Made by a program: the position numbers and the translations under genes. From positions 806,001 to 870,000 of the forward strand of contig NW_024470326.1 of the NCBI RefSeq assembly GCF_900496995.4: a DNA stretch of 64,000 nt, given 5' to 3'. The stretch's first letter is position 1; every line of letters begins with the position of its first letter. The notes beneath the pieces are model-generated. The model made no database searches. It was not told where the DNA came from and saw nothing but the letters and a program-made list of their open reading frames with translations. This document shows positions 11,655 to 21,661 of the stretch, piece by piece. This DNA is from Aquila chrysaetos chrysaetos. Its lineage: Eukaryota; Chordata; Aves; Accipitriformes; Accipitridae.

Positions 11655-11999
11655 GGGAGAGGTATCTGAATGAACAAAGAGCAAGGGGAGAAGTGGAGCA
11701 TAATGGAAAGGGCCTTTGCCTAGGCAGCCTGCATCTGAAAAGATGACTTTCACAAATGGTCATTTTGTCAGGACAGGTGTAACTACATGAAAGACTAGAG
11801 AAACTAAATACACCAAAGAACAGGCAGAATAGTGGTAACGCAGTCACAGGGAAAGACTGATATTTCTTTGGAATGTCCTCTGTAAAGGGTCATGGAATTG
11901 GTAGGGGTCTCTTGAGAGTGAAGACAAACCCAAGTTGCGCCCGTCTCCTAAAGAGGCCAAGAATGCAACCCAGGGAACCACAGGCTGTACAAGGTCACT

Positions 12000-12854
12000 T
12001 TGATGAGGAGCGTGCCATTGAATGACTCCTCATGGGTGACATTTCTGGGCACGTAAAAAAGGACAACATCAGCATGGACTTCCCAAGGGTAAATCATGCC
12101 TTGCCAACCTGATTGCTGTCATGATGAGGGAAGTGCATTTGTGCATGAGGGGAGCATGGTGGATGTTATTTACCTCCACTTCAGCAAGACTTTTGGCACA
12201 GTCTCCCTCAATATTCTTCTGCTCAAGTTAGGACATTACAGTCTGGATGGATAGACAAAGAGATGGGCAAAACACCAGTTGGATGATGAGGCTGAGAGCA
12301 GTGGTGAAGGGGCCATACCGTACCTGGAGGCCAGTGGGACATATTGGCACATTGTGGGGCTGCACAGGGGACTCTCCTGGGCGCTGTGCAGTTTTACACC
12401 TGTATCCATGACCCGGAGGAGGCAACTCTCACCACGTTTGTTGGAGGCAGTATATTGGGAGGACCATTCCTGTGCCTTGGTATGCCATTCAGGGGAACCT
12501 AACAGGCAGAAGGACTGTCCTGTCAGGAACGTTGTGAGATACAAGAAAGACAAAGGCCAGGTCCTGTGCCTGGGATAGACTAACACCCTGCAGTGGCTGG
12601 GGAAGGGGGCTGCCTGGCCAGAGAGCACCTCTGAGGAAACAGCCCTGGTGGTGCTGGGGGACAGAAGGCAAAACACGATCCAGCAGTGATCCACATGATC
12701 CAGGGCTACCTGGTAGCAGAGGTGGCCAGCAGTGTCCTGGAGTGTAGAGAGAAGAGCCTCACCAAAAGACTGAGGGAAATTATTGTCTCCCCTGCCCATC
12801 ACTTGTCAAACCACCTGTACTTTACTGTGTCCATTTTTGGGACCCTGGTTCAAG
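12000..12854 (+). mobile_element. CR1 LINE relic, 5' part (B1)
   Basis: This is a decayed CR1 reverse transcriptase and C-terminal region. Recognisable DNA words include ggatgttatttacctccacttcagcaagac (compare 33,815-33,845 in the large CR1) and, at the end, ctgtgtccatttttggg. The element is interrupted by the LTR starting at 12855 and resumes after it. The B2 copy occupies about 49,950-50,804. Confidence 0.7.
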
Positions 12855-13333
12855 TGTCCAAGGTCTGGCTGGGGTGGGGTTCACTTCCTTCGTAGCAGCC
12901 CCTATGGTGTTTTGTTTTGCATTGGTGCCTAGAACAGTGTTGATAACACATCAGCGTTTTAGCTGTTGCTGAAGAGTGTTTGCACAGTATCAAGGCCTTC
13001 TCTGTTTCTCACTCTGCTCCCTCCCAGTGAGTAGGCTGGGGGTGGGTGAGAAGTTGAGGGGCAATGGGACACAGCCAGGCCAGCTGACCCCATCTGACCA
13101 GAGGGATATTCCATACCATATGATGTCATGCTCAGCAATAAAAGCTCGGGCAGAGGAAGAAGGCGGTGGAGTTTCCTGTCATTCAAGGTGTCTGTTGAAG
13201 GGAGACTGGCTGGGTGTCACTCTGCTTGTGGGAGGTGGTAAGTCATTGCCTTTGCATTGCCTGTTGGGTTGGGTTTATATTTGTTTTAAACTTTTTTCAT
13301 TCACCTATTATCTGTTTTTATCCCAACCCACAA
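12855..13333 (+). mobile_element. ERV LTR fragment nested in CR1 (B1)
   Basis: It starts TGTCC and follows the same order of words as the solo LTRs at 26824 and 57969: tgttgataacaca, gcttctcac/tttctcact, gacacagccagg, cagctgacccca, ccataccatatgatgtc, then a TATA-like aataaaagctcgg near 13136. The 3' part of the LTR is missing after ttatcccaacccacaag. The copy in B2 is at 50805-51283. Confidence 0.75.
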
Positions 13334-13745
13334 GCTGCCCAACAACTCCATGCAGCAGCATGGGTAGAGACCTGGCCGGCTAAGGAGTGCTCTGAGGAGA
13401 AGGGCCTGGGCAGCAGGATGATGCCATATGAGCCAGTGGGCCTCCCATTTCAAAAGGAGAGGGGAGAAACTGGAGAAGGTCCGGAGGAGGTCTGCCAAGG
13501 TGGAGTGAGGGGCTTAAGGCACGAGCTGCGAGGAGAGTCTGAGGGAACTGGGCCTCTCCAGCCTGCTGAAGGAGGCCTGGGGCCACCTAAGAAGAGCCTA
13601 CAGCTACCTGGAGAGATGGTGGAGCCAAGCTCTCTTCTGCAGTGGCCAATGATATGACGGAGGCAACAGCCACAACTTGCCTCTTGGGAGCTTTAGGCTG
13701 AGCCTGAGGAAAAATAAAATGGACTAGGAGGAGTGGTGTTGTGAT
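13334..13745 (+). mobile_element. CR1 LINE relic, 3' part (B1)
   Basis: CR1 3'-region words continue after the LTR, such as gagagtctgagggaactgggcctctcc and agggagctttaggctgagcctgaggaaaa-like sequence. Together with 12000-12854 this reads as one old CR1 split by the LTR. Confidence 0.6.
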
Positions 13746-14290
13746 TTCCACCTTTGGAGCTCTTCTTTGCTCCTCAAAGTCACAGCCAGCCTGGAGGCTG
13801 GACTAGACACTCCCCAACAGTCTCTCTCCCACCAGCCCTTCCAGGAGCCTGTGCCTTGGCACACGCTGTACAAGAAGAGATCGAGTTGGAGGCGAGGGTC
13901 TCTACATCATAATCTCATCGGACAATTCAGGGTGGAAGGGAGCTCAGGTGGTCTATAGTCCAATGCCCAGCTCCAAGCAGGGCCAGCTCTGAGGTCAGAC
14001 CAGGTTGCTCACTAAATGTCAGCAGCCACAGAGAGAGTTGACACATGAACCAGACATCTAGGCCACCATTACAGCAATGGAGACGAGGCATTTGACCAGC
14101 TCCCTGAGCACAGCTATGGGTATGCCACGCCTCCTGAGATTCCTGGGAACATCCACCTTCTTGTCCACAGGAGTGGGTTCCTTATGCAAGTTTCCTGGCA
14201 TATCTGCAGACCAATGGGGTGCTTTAGGCTGCACACAGAATTGAAAGCAAGCCTGTGACTGGGGTCCTATCAGCTTAATTGCTAAAAGAG
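13746..14290. repeat. Part of B1 with a third, older copy at 56340-56830
   Basis: Shared blocks include caattcagggtgga, ggagacaaggcatttgaccagctcc-like sequence and cctcctgagattcctgggaaca. Within it, 13918-14020 resembles the antisense CR1 3' end (gggtggaagggagctcagg, then tccaagcagggccagctct). Confidence 0.65.
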
Positions 14291-15600
14291 AGGGAGATGG
14301 AGGGATCTCAGAGCTGCTGGGTTCCTGCTGAAGATTTAAGGCCTCTGAGATAGCAGCAGAAGATAAGTGTTTTGAACTGGCATAGCCTTTAGATCACTTC
14401 ACATGTGATGGCTCTGCTCCCCCATTTCAGTCATTGGCACCTGGAAACCACCCTTGCTTTTCCTTCCTCTCCTCCCAAAACCTGACCAAGTGATGACAGG
14501 AAGAAAGGAAGCAGAAAGGCCCGAGGCCTCCATGAATCAGCTGGGGTCTGGCACTTGGAGCGCCACAGAGTCCTTCCATTGTGCATCGCATAAAGAATCA
14601 AGCTGGGAAGTGAGCCTGCAAGTCCGAATCAACAAGGTCCATGGACAGGCAAGGCTGTGTCTATGGCTGTGTCTGGAGACCAGTAGCCCTACAGCAAGGA
14701 TCAAGCTGGGGCTGAAACTCAGGCCTAGGCTTCAATGGTCTCCTGGGCCCATGGACAGAGGTGTGGGTGGAGGCCGCAGGTGATGCTGCTCAGTGCCCTG
14801 ACACTGCCATCTTAGACCCCACCTGCCAGTTCCCTCAATCGGCCAAATTCTCATTCCCTGATGTGCAGGGTCTGCTCTCTGCTACTCTCCTTCTTCCCAT
14901 CTCTGGGGATCTGGGAGACTCCAATGTCATGGTCACTATGGCCAAGGCTGACACCAGTCTTCACATCCCTGAGCAGCTCTTCCTCTTCTGGGAGTTCCAG
15001 GTCCAGGTGAGCATCCCACTGGATGGCCTTTTTTTTATTCAGAAGCTGACCCACACACAAGCTCCCACCTAACCTGTTGTGTGTCCCATAGAGAACATCC
15101 ATATATCTGAGCTGCCCTGACATCACACAAGGCATCCTGCACTTCTCGTCTTCCCTGTCATCAGTGTCTCCTAAGGACGGTGCATCTCCATTGACCACAA
15201 AAGCTGTGGGAGCTGTCCTTCTGCATCTCAGCTCTTATTCCACTCATGTCACAGCTCTGGGATGGCACACAGGCCTCCTGCTGCCTGTGCTCCAGGCTGT
15301 GGCCTTTGGTGTGCACTTGGGCTGCAGCACCTCAGATGTGGCACCAAGGCCACGGGCAGATTTGTCACATGGAAACCTAGTACTAAAAGACTGGACTCCT
15401 TGCTTGGAAAGGCTTCACAGCCTATGCATGCTGGAGTGGAAGCTAGGTGACAACATCCTGATGAATGAGGTTCTCACAGTGAGAGCAAAAGCTGCAGTCC
15501 CCAAGGCCAGAGAGAAAGAGGCCTGGGCTGTGCAGCCCTGGCAGGAGAGGGCTTTGCTGTCCCAGGTGACTCTGCAGCACTGTGGGACCTGTGCCAGAGG
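14291..15600. other. Unassigned part of B1
   Basis: No gene seen. 14925-15060 is a diverged relative of 290-420. The B2 copy (about 52,240-53,550) has a few small indels that break any long open frame, which argues against coding function. Confidence 0.35.
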
Positions 15601-16275
15601 TGAAGCTCATCTTCAAGAAGGACAAGTCCCTGGGGGAGGACAGCCTGTGATCCAACCCCACTGTGGACGTCATGCTGGGGGTCGACCAGCTAGATAGCAG
15701 CTGCACAGAGAAGGACCTTGAGGTCCCAGAGGACAAGGAGCTGAGCATGAGCGAGCAATGCACCTTCATGGCAAAGGCCAACAGCCTCCTGGGCTGCATG
15801 AGGAGAAGCATTGCTGGCAGATGGAGGAAGGTGTTCCTTCCCCTCTACTCAGCACTGCTGAGGCCACACAGCTGGAGTGCTGTGTCAAGTGCTGCGCTGC
15901 CCAGTGCATCATACTTGTTGACCTACTCAAGCAAGTGCAGCAAAGGGCCACAAAGCTGGTTTAAGGGACTGGAGCATCTTTCCTAGGAGGAAAGGCTGAG
16001 AGATGTGGGATTGTTCAGCCTGGAGAAGAAAAGGCTGAGGGGCATCCCATTAATGTATAAAATTCCATCTGAACCCCAGAAGAAAGTGTTTGACTGTGAG
16101 AGTGGTTAAACACTGGAACAGGCTTCCCGGAGAGGTTGTGGAGTCCCCATCCATGGGGGTACTCCATACCCACTTAGATAAGGTGCTGAGCAACATACTC
16201 TAGCTGACCCTTCCACAGCTGAGGAGGTTGAACTGGTCCCTTCCAGTCTTAAACATGTCTCTGATTCTGTGAGTA
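15601..16275 (+). mobile_element. CR1 LINE 3' relic (B1)
   Basis: The order matches the CR1 C-terminal and 3' region: aaggaccttgaggtccc, ctgggctgcatgaggagaag, gaggaaaggctgagagatgtggg, cactggaacaggcttcc and a tctctgattctgtgag end. Frames are broken throughout. The B2 copy is at about 53,555-54,215. Confidence 0.8.
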
Positions 16276-16305
16276 TAGAGGAGAAAGGTAAGACAGAAAG
16301 AAATG

Positions 16306-18590
16306 AATGGAACAGTAGTAGGGACAGCAGGTGTACCCCGGGGTACCAGCAGGGGTACCGCTACTACCCTGGAGTACCAGTAGGGGTACCGGTAGTACCC
16401 CGAGCGTCTGGAAGGGACGCCAGGCCTACCCCTGACAGTCAGGTAGGGAGGCCTGGTCTACCCTGTCTGCGCAGGTAGGGACGCCAGGCCTACCTGGAGC
16501 ATCAGGTAGGGGTAGCAGGCCTACCCCAGAGTGTGGGTAGTTAGGGTCTGGCAGCCGGAAGATGTCGCGCTGTACGGAAAGATAGGGCCCCTCTCCAGGT
16601 AGCCAATGGCGCTTAGTGTATGAGGTAAGCGGACGGAAGTGACGTCATAAACCCAAGCTATATAATGCCGTGTCACTCACAAATAAATGCCATTTGCCGT
16701 CCACCACATTGGTGTCCGTGAGCTGATGGCCTGAGTGGCCTGGGGTTGGTCACCGTGCCGTTCCTGAACCAGGTCGCCACGCCAACGAAGGCAACACCAG
16801 AGGGTCAGGTAGGGAGGGCGGGTCTACCCCCGCGCACCCATTGTGATGCCAGGTGTACCCCAGAGTACAAGTAGGGTACCGGTACTGCCCTGGAGTGTCC
16901 GGAAGGGACACCAGACCGAGCCTGGCGCTTCAGGTAGGGAGGCCAGGTCTAGCCTGGAGCACCAGCAGGGAGAGCAGTTGTACCCCGGGGTACCATCAGG
17001 GGTACCGCTACTACCCTGGAGTACCAATAGGGGTAACGGTACTACCCGGGAGGATGATGTCAGGACGCCAGGTCTACCCCACCCCCATGGTTAGGGAGGC
17101 CAGGTCTACACCAACGGTGCCAGCAGGGAGGCCTGGAGTACCCCACAAGCACCGGTAGGGAGGCCAGGTCTACCCCGACCTTGCGGGCAGCGAGGCCATG
17201 TCTACCTCGCCAGTGCCGGTAGAGTGGCCAGGTCTACCCCGGAGCATCAGGTAGGGATACGAGGCCTACCCGAGATGGTCAGGTAGGGAGGGCAAGTCTA
17301 CCGCCGGGTGACAGCAGGGACAGCAGTTGTACCCCGGAGTACCAGTAGGGGTATTGGTACTACTCCCAAGTACCCACGGGGGGGGGGGGGGGGGTGGGTG
17401 TTACCGGTGCTACCCCAGAGTACTAGTGGGGGTATCTTTACTACCCTGCAGTACCAGTAAGTGTACTGGTAGTACCCCGGAGGATCAGATAGGGGACGCC
17501 AGGTCTACTCCACACACATGGTTAGGGAGGCCAGGTCAACAACGTGTTTGCCGGTAGGGAGGCCTGGTCTAGACCGAAACACCAGTAGGGACAGCAAGTG
17601 TACCCTGGGGTACCAGCAGGGGTACCGCTACTACCCTGGAGTACCAGTAGGGGTACCGGTACTACCCCAGAGGGTCTGGAAGGGACGCCAGGCCTACCCC
17701 CGATGGTGAGGTAGGCAGGCCTGGTCTACCCCGTCCATGCGGGTGGGGACGCCAGGCCTTCCTGGAACATCAGGTAGGGGTAGCAGGCCGAAGCCAGAGG
17801 GTCAGGTAGGGAGGGCGGGTCTACCCCCGCGCACCCATTGTGACGCCAGGTGTACCCCTGAATACCAGTAGGGGTACCGGTACTACCCCGGAGCATCAGG
17901 TAGGGACGCTGGGCTGAGCCCGGCGCTTTCAGGTAGGGCAGCCAGGTGTAGACCGGAGCACCAGTAGGAACAGCAGGTGTACCCCGGGGTACCATCAGGG
18001 GGTACCGCTACTACCCTGGAGTACCAATTGGGGTAACGGTATTACCCGGGAGGATGAGGTCGGGACGCCAGGTCTACCCCACCCCCGTGTTTAGGGAGGC
18101 CAGGTCTAACCCGCAGCACCGGTAGGGAGGCCATGTCTACCCCGACCTTGCGGGCAGGGAGGCCAGGTCTACCCCACCGGCGCCAGCAGGGAGGCCAGGT
18201 CTACCACGCCCGCGCTGGTAGGGAGGCCAGGTAACCCCGGAGCATCAGGTAGGGACACAAGGCCTACCCCAGAGGGTCAGGTAGGGAGGGTGGGTCTACC
18301 GCCGGGCGCAAGCAGGGACAGCAGTTGTACCCCGGAGTACCAGTAGGGGTATCGGTACTACCCCCAAGTACCCGGGGGAGGGTTATCGGTGCTACCCCGG
18401 AGTACTAGTGGGGGTATCGGTACTGCCCTGGAGTACCAGTAAGGGTACCTGTAGTACCCCGGAGGATCAGGTAGGGGGCGCCAGGTCTACCCCACCCCCA
18501 TGGTTGGGGAGGCCATGTCAATCCGGTGCTTGCTGGTAGGGAGGCCATGTCTACCCCGCAAGCACCGGGAGGGAGGCCAGGTCTGTAATA
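16306..18590 (+). repeat. Satellite array 1 (~31-bp monomer, ~1.0-kb higher-order repeat)
   Basis: Tandem monomers of 30-32 bp alternate between forms built on gtaccagtaggggtaccgg/tactacccc and on ggtagggaggccaggtctacccc. A higher-order period is visible: the landmark cccattgtga recurs at 16837 and 17834 (997 bp apart) and its next ~300 bases are collinear; cagcagttgtaccccggagtacc recurs at about 17319 and 18321. Many monomers have dyad symmetry, GGTAG..GGCC..CTACC or a central GGTACCGGTAC. A run of about 18 G lies near 17379-17396. The array begins exactly where homology to block B2 stops. No gene is present. Confidence 0.95.
16526..16802 (+). mobile_element. Alpharetrovirus-like solo LTR with 6-bp target duplication
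   Basis: A TG...CA element of 265 bp (16532-16796) is flanked by the direct repeat CCAGAG at 16526-16531 and 16797-16802. It carries a CRE-like tgacgtca (16640-16647), a TATA box (ctatataatg), AATAAA, and then an R/U5-like stretch (gccatttgccg, ccaccacattggtgtcc, gatggcc) that resembles avian leukosis/EAV-type LTRs as I know them. Both length and 6-bp duplication fit alpharetroviral integration. The uninterrupted higher-order repeat at 17800 shows the empty-site context (ccagagggtcagg). Confidence 0.8.
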
Positions 18591-18599
18591 AATGGGTTA

Positions 18600-18955
18600 A
18601 CTTTGTTCATAAAATCTCACGTGGGGGGTAGGGACATTACCGCCCCACTTTGTACTCTGGCTCCCATAAGTCCATGCTTGAATGGAAAGCCCTTCTATTT
18701 TTGTCCTAGTTTTAATCCAGGGAACGGGTATTACAACGCACCTAACCAATATTATTGTACTTTTTGGAACTGTGTTACAATTGCAGAATATTACTGCTAA
18801 CCTTAACTTTTAGTCCAGGTGTTTTAAATAAAGTTATAGCCCTTGTTCAAAGCAAGATAGAATCAATCGAAGTAATGATAATAAGACTACAATATAACAA
18901 CTTGGATCTTGCATACCAATCGGGAAGGAGGAGGAGGAGACATATTGAGATTTAA
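18600..18955 (+). pseudogene. env remnant upstream of the ERV LTR (internally deleted)
   Basis: Two env pieces lie together. 18685-18790 encodes a cysteine-containing SU segment (FYFCPSFNPGNGYY.., YYCTFWNC) that parallels 26085-26165 of the downstream env. 18830-18955 encodes an apparent TM C-terminus (KIESIEVMIIRL.., then RRRRR) ending at TAA 18953-18955. Most of env between them is missing. The left end merges into satellite near 18590-18600. This is the 3' end of a provirus that lay upstream of the present LTR, or a product of recombination between copies. Confidence 0.75.
18922..18940 (+). other. Candidate polypurine tract
   Basis: A 19-base all-purine run (gggaaggaggaggaggaga) lies just before the LTR, as expected for the plus-strand primer of reverse transcription. 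It also encodes the arginine run at the end of env. The gap to the first TG (18960) is larger than usual, so the exact LTR edge is uncertain. Confidence 0.55.
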
Positions 18956-19014
18956 CAGATGCCCCGTGCAAATAACAAAGCTTGCTTAAATGTTGCGTAA
19001 AGATCACGGGAAAA

Positions 19015-19080
19015 GAACAACAGCTATAACTTACTAGATAAGGAGGGAAAAGACAACAGCTGCAATTTACCAGATAAGGG
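19015..19080 (+). repeat. U3 direct repeat (enhancer-like)
   Basis: Two ~31-base imperfect tandem copies, each with aacagct, a-actta/ttta, c-agataagg. Each ends in GATAAGG, a GATA-type motif. Repeated U3 motifs often act as enhancers in gammaretroviral LTRs; function here is inferred. Confidence 0.55.
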
Positions 19081-19235
19081 GATTAATTCTGCCACGATTG
19101 TACTTCTCCACATCAAAGGACATTCTACATCAAAAGACACTCATCCTTGAGAAGATCGACCGAATCTGCCTGCACGAGTGAAGAAAGAAGAAGCAGGACA
19201 AGGCAGAGACTTACAAGAAAGGGGTGCATAAACTG

Positions 19236-19242
19236 TATATAA
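19236..19242 (+). promoter_or_regulatory. ERV LTR TATA box
   Basis: TATATAA about 90 bases before the AATAAA at 19332-19337, the normal order and spacing for a retroviral U3-R promoter and polyadenylation signal. Confidence 0.7.
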
Positions 19243-19400
19243 GGAATGTAACTATAGCATAAAGTGCGAGCCGTTGGTAGAGCGCAGACTCCCCGGCCGC
19301 CCAGCGCTGTTTTGCTCTCTTATCGCTTGCTAATAAATTCAATCTTTTTATTTAATACAAATTGGCTCCTCCAATTTGTCACGAGCCTCTATAACAAACT

Positions 19401-19418
19401 TGGTGCCGTGACTCGGAT
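19401..19418 (+). other. Primer-binding site, tRNA-His type
   Basis: The 18 bases tggtgccgtgactcggat are the complement of the 3' end of animal tRNA-His, including CCA. The site follows the LTR end by 4 bases and would prime minus-strand DNA synthesis. Confidence 0.85.
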
Positions 19419-19600
19419 CCAGGTTCTCTGGTGCGGACCCTCGCAAGCAGGGAGACACCCTATCCCCGGATAGCCCCGTCTTGAGGAGGTGCCGCCGCCA
19501 CACCCTGGACCCACGAACCCCTTTAAATTACGATAATTGAGCAAAAGAACCTGCAGGACCCCTTAAATTTTGTGCACGAAGACCAAACGAAGACCTCAGG

Positions 19601-19611
19601 AGCAGGTGAGT
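19601..19611 (+). promoter_or_regulatory. Leader splice donor candidate
   Basis: AGCAG/GTGAGT with GT at 19606-19607 lies between the primer site and gag, where simple retroviruses place the donor used for env mRNA. Confidence 0.55.
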
Positions 19612-19787
19612 ATGTAAATTGTGAGCCGTTTGGTTGGGGTGGTTATCCCGAGGTGTGAGTGTGTGAGAGGTCTCTCTGAGATCACGCAAGTGCGGACCCT
19701 CCAGTAGTGCAGTTCTCGTAGCCCGCGAGGGAGCCAGTCACGACCGAGGGGATGTGAGTGTGTGTGTGGATAAGGGCACCTCGGAAG

Positions 19788-21262
19788 ATGGGACAGAGGA
19801 AAAGCAAGCCCTCTGGACCCATTGGGACGGGGAAGAAAGATAAGTTACCAGACATACCCCCAGATAGTCCCTTAGGCCTGATGATAAGGCATTGGGACAG
19901 TTCTCCAAAGAAAAAGGATAAGTCTAAGGAAAAGATGATTAATTATTGTATTGAGATTTGGGGTGGGAAACCTCTCAGCAATCCTCACGTACTCTGGCCC
20001 ATGTTCGGGTCCTCTGAGGATTGGGTTGTGTCAACATTAAATATATGGGTAAACAATAAAAGACCACCAGCCAGCCCAGAGGAGAGTGAATATGCTGCCT
20101 TATGGATTCCCCAATCCTGGGAGCCGTCATTCCTCTTTGCCTTAAGGGAAAACAGACGAGATAAACCTCGAAAAGAGGATAAGGACCCCCCTTTGGCCCC
20201 CTCCCTATGCCCCTCAGGCCCCTCTGCCTCAGGACCCACCCCAAGGCCAGGAAATAGCCCAGGCCCAGGAAGGATCAGATTTGGAACCTGATTCCCTGAC
20301 CCCGGCACCCCCTCCCAGAAGGTCTGCACGTAATAGAATAAGGCGAGGAGAGGAAAGATTGTTTCCTCTTCGGGAAATGTTAGTGCCTGGGGGGATGCAC
20401 AGGGGGACCGGGACCGGGGTATGTGGCAGTTCCCCTTAATACAGGGGATGTAAGGGAATTTAAGAAGGAAATGGGGGAGTTTGTTAGATGATCCCCTGGG
20501 GGTAGCCGAGAGGCTGGATCAATTCTTGGGACCGAATTTGTACACATGGGATGAATTACAGTCTATCCTGGGCATATTATTTACCGTAGAAGAAAGGGAC
20601 ATGATTAGAGGGGCTGGGATGAGAGCGTGGGACCAGCAACATCAGGCTGGCCCAGCGGCGGATCAAAAATGGCCCTTAAATCGGCCAAACTGGAATAATC
20701 AGGATCCGGCTCACAGGAATAATATGTCAGACTTGAGAACAATTATAATTCAGGGGATACGGGAATCTGTTCCACGAGGACAGAATAGTAATAAAGCCTT
20801 TAGTGAACAACAGAAAAAAGATGAGACCCCGACAGAATGGCTTGAAAGGTTAAGGAGAAACTTCCAGTTATATTCTGGGGTAGATCCTGCCACTCCTGTG
20901 GGACAAGCGTTGCTGAAAACTCAGTTCGTGGCCAAATCGTGGGGAGATATTAGGAAGAAGTTGGAGAAAATTGAGACTGGCAGGAGTGGGGGTTGGATGA
21001 ATTACTTAGAGAAGCCCAGAATGTGTATGTGAGGCAAGAAGAGGAAACGGAAAAGCGGCAGACTAGGCTGCTGATTGCAGCGGTAAGAGAAGGACGGAAA
21101 GGTGTGATAAGGAGACCCGGTAGGCCTGGTGGGGAAGATAAGGAAAGAATCGAGAGGAGAGGAGATAAAGCTGTAGAATGTTTCTACTGCGGGAAAAAAG
21201 GACACATGAAGAGAGAATGTAGAAAAAGGATTCAGGATGAAAAAGCGTTCCGGGAGGATTAG
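19788..21262 (+). pseudogene. ERV gag (matrix, capsid, nucleocapsid), frameshifted
   Basis: Gag would assemble the virus core at the plasma membrane. It starts at ATG 19788 with MGQ, a myristoylation start. Matrix occupies about 19788-20120 and a proline-rich linker 20180-20280. The frame is lost at a stop at 20289-20291 and recovered as capsid in 20481-21032, which includes a major-homology-like segment (EQQKKDETPTEWLERL). A second shift near 20985 leads to nucleocapsid in a different frame, with one CCHC zinc knuckle (CFYCGKKGHMKREC) at about 21179-21220. Gag ends at TAG 21260-21262, in frame with protease. Two frame breaks make it non-functional as it stands. Confidence 0.85.
21260..21262 (+). 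promoter_or_regulatory. gag-pol TAG, likely readthrough codon
   Basis: The nucleocapsid frame stops at TAG and the protease continues in the same frame directly after it (tag tgg ggt cag ggg). Gammaretroviruses make Gag-Pol by suppressing such an amber codon, and the following bases ggtcagggg are of the type seen there. Whether a downstream pseudoknot forms was not tested. Confidence 0.65.
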
Positions 21263-21661
21263 TGGGGTCAGGGGCTCTATGTGCTGAGGACCCCTGGTAA
21301 GAAAGAGCCCTTGATAACTTTAGAAGTGTGTCCTCAGCGCCAGGAGGTGACCTTTCTTGCAGATACTGGAGCCGAGAGGTCTACGGTACAATCATTACCT
21401 CCGGGATGTAAAATATCCGGGGATAAAGCTAATGTAATTGGAGCAAAAGGGGAACCTTTTAGGGTCCCTGTTATAAACGATGTAGCGGTGGAATCAAGTT
21501 GCAGATACGGAATCGGAACGCTGTTGTTAGTACCTGAAGCGGAATATAACCTATTGGGTAGGGATTTAATCGTAGAAATGGGGATTCGGGTGGATGTGGA
21601 AAAGGAAGAGTTTAAAAATCAGGCTTTGTCCCCTTACAGAGGTGGACGAGAAGCAAATTAA
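21263..21661 (+). pseudogene. ERV protease (pro)
   Basis: This is an aspartic protease that would cleave Gag and Gag-Pol in the budding particle. The catalytic DTGA is at 21362-21373, followed by the family's conserved LLGRDL near the C-terminus (about 21551-21568). The domain itself is open. The frame stops at TAA 21659-21661, at the entry to reverse transcriptase, and is regained soon after, consistent with two small compensating indels or one local scramble. Confidence 0.8.

Larger units (their letters stand above)
10348..16305 (+). repeat. Direct duplication, block B1
   Basis: This 5.96-kb block is repeated in the same orientation at 48293-54248. Long stretches (for example 10660-11250) differ at only about one base per hundred by eye, so this duplication looks younger than the A/A' inversion. 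The left edge is the triplet gag before gtaaagcat. The right edge lies within gtaagacagaaag/aaatgaa, exactly where the satellite begins. Both copies carry the same CR1 relics and LTR fragment, so those insertions predate the duplication. Confidence 0.92.
18960..19396 (+). mobile_element. ERV long terminal repeat
   Basis: It runs from TGCCCCGTGC to ..ATAACA, ending 4 bases before the primer-binding site. It has a TATA box at 19236-19242 and AATAAA at 19332-19337. A direct repeat aagacaacagctgcaatttaccagataagg / agaacaacagctataacttactagataagg in U3 (19015-19080) may be an enhancer duplication. No second copy exists here to fix the 5' edge, which could lie anywhere from 18941 to 18960. Confidence 0.75.

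Noticed and set aside
16306-18590. CRISPR-like array (regular ~31-bp repeats)
   Set aside because: There are no unique spacers between repeats, the monomers diverge gradually, and the genome is a vertebrate. It is a satellite.
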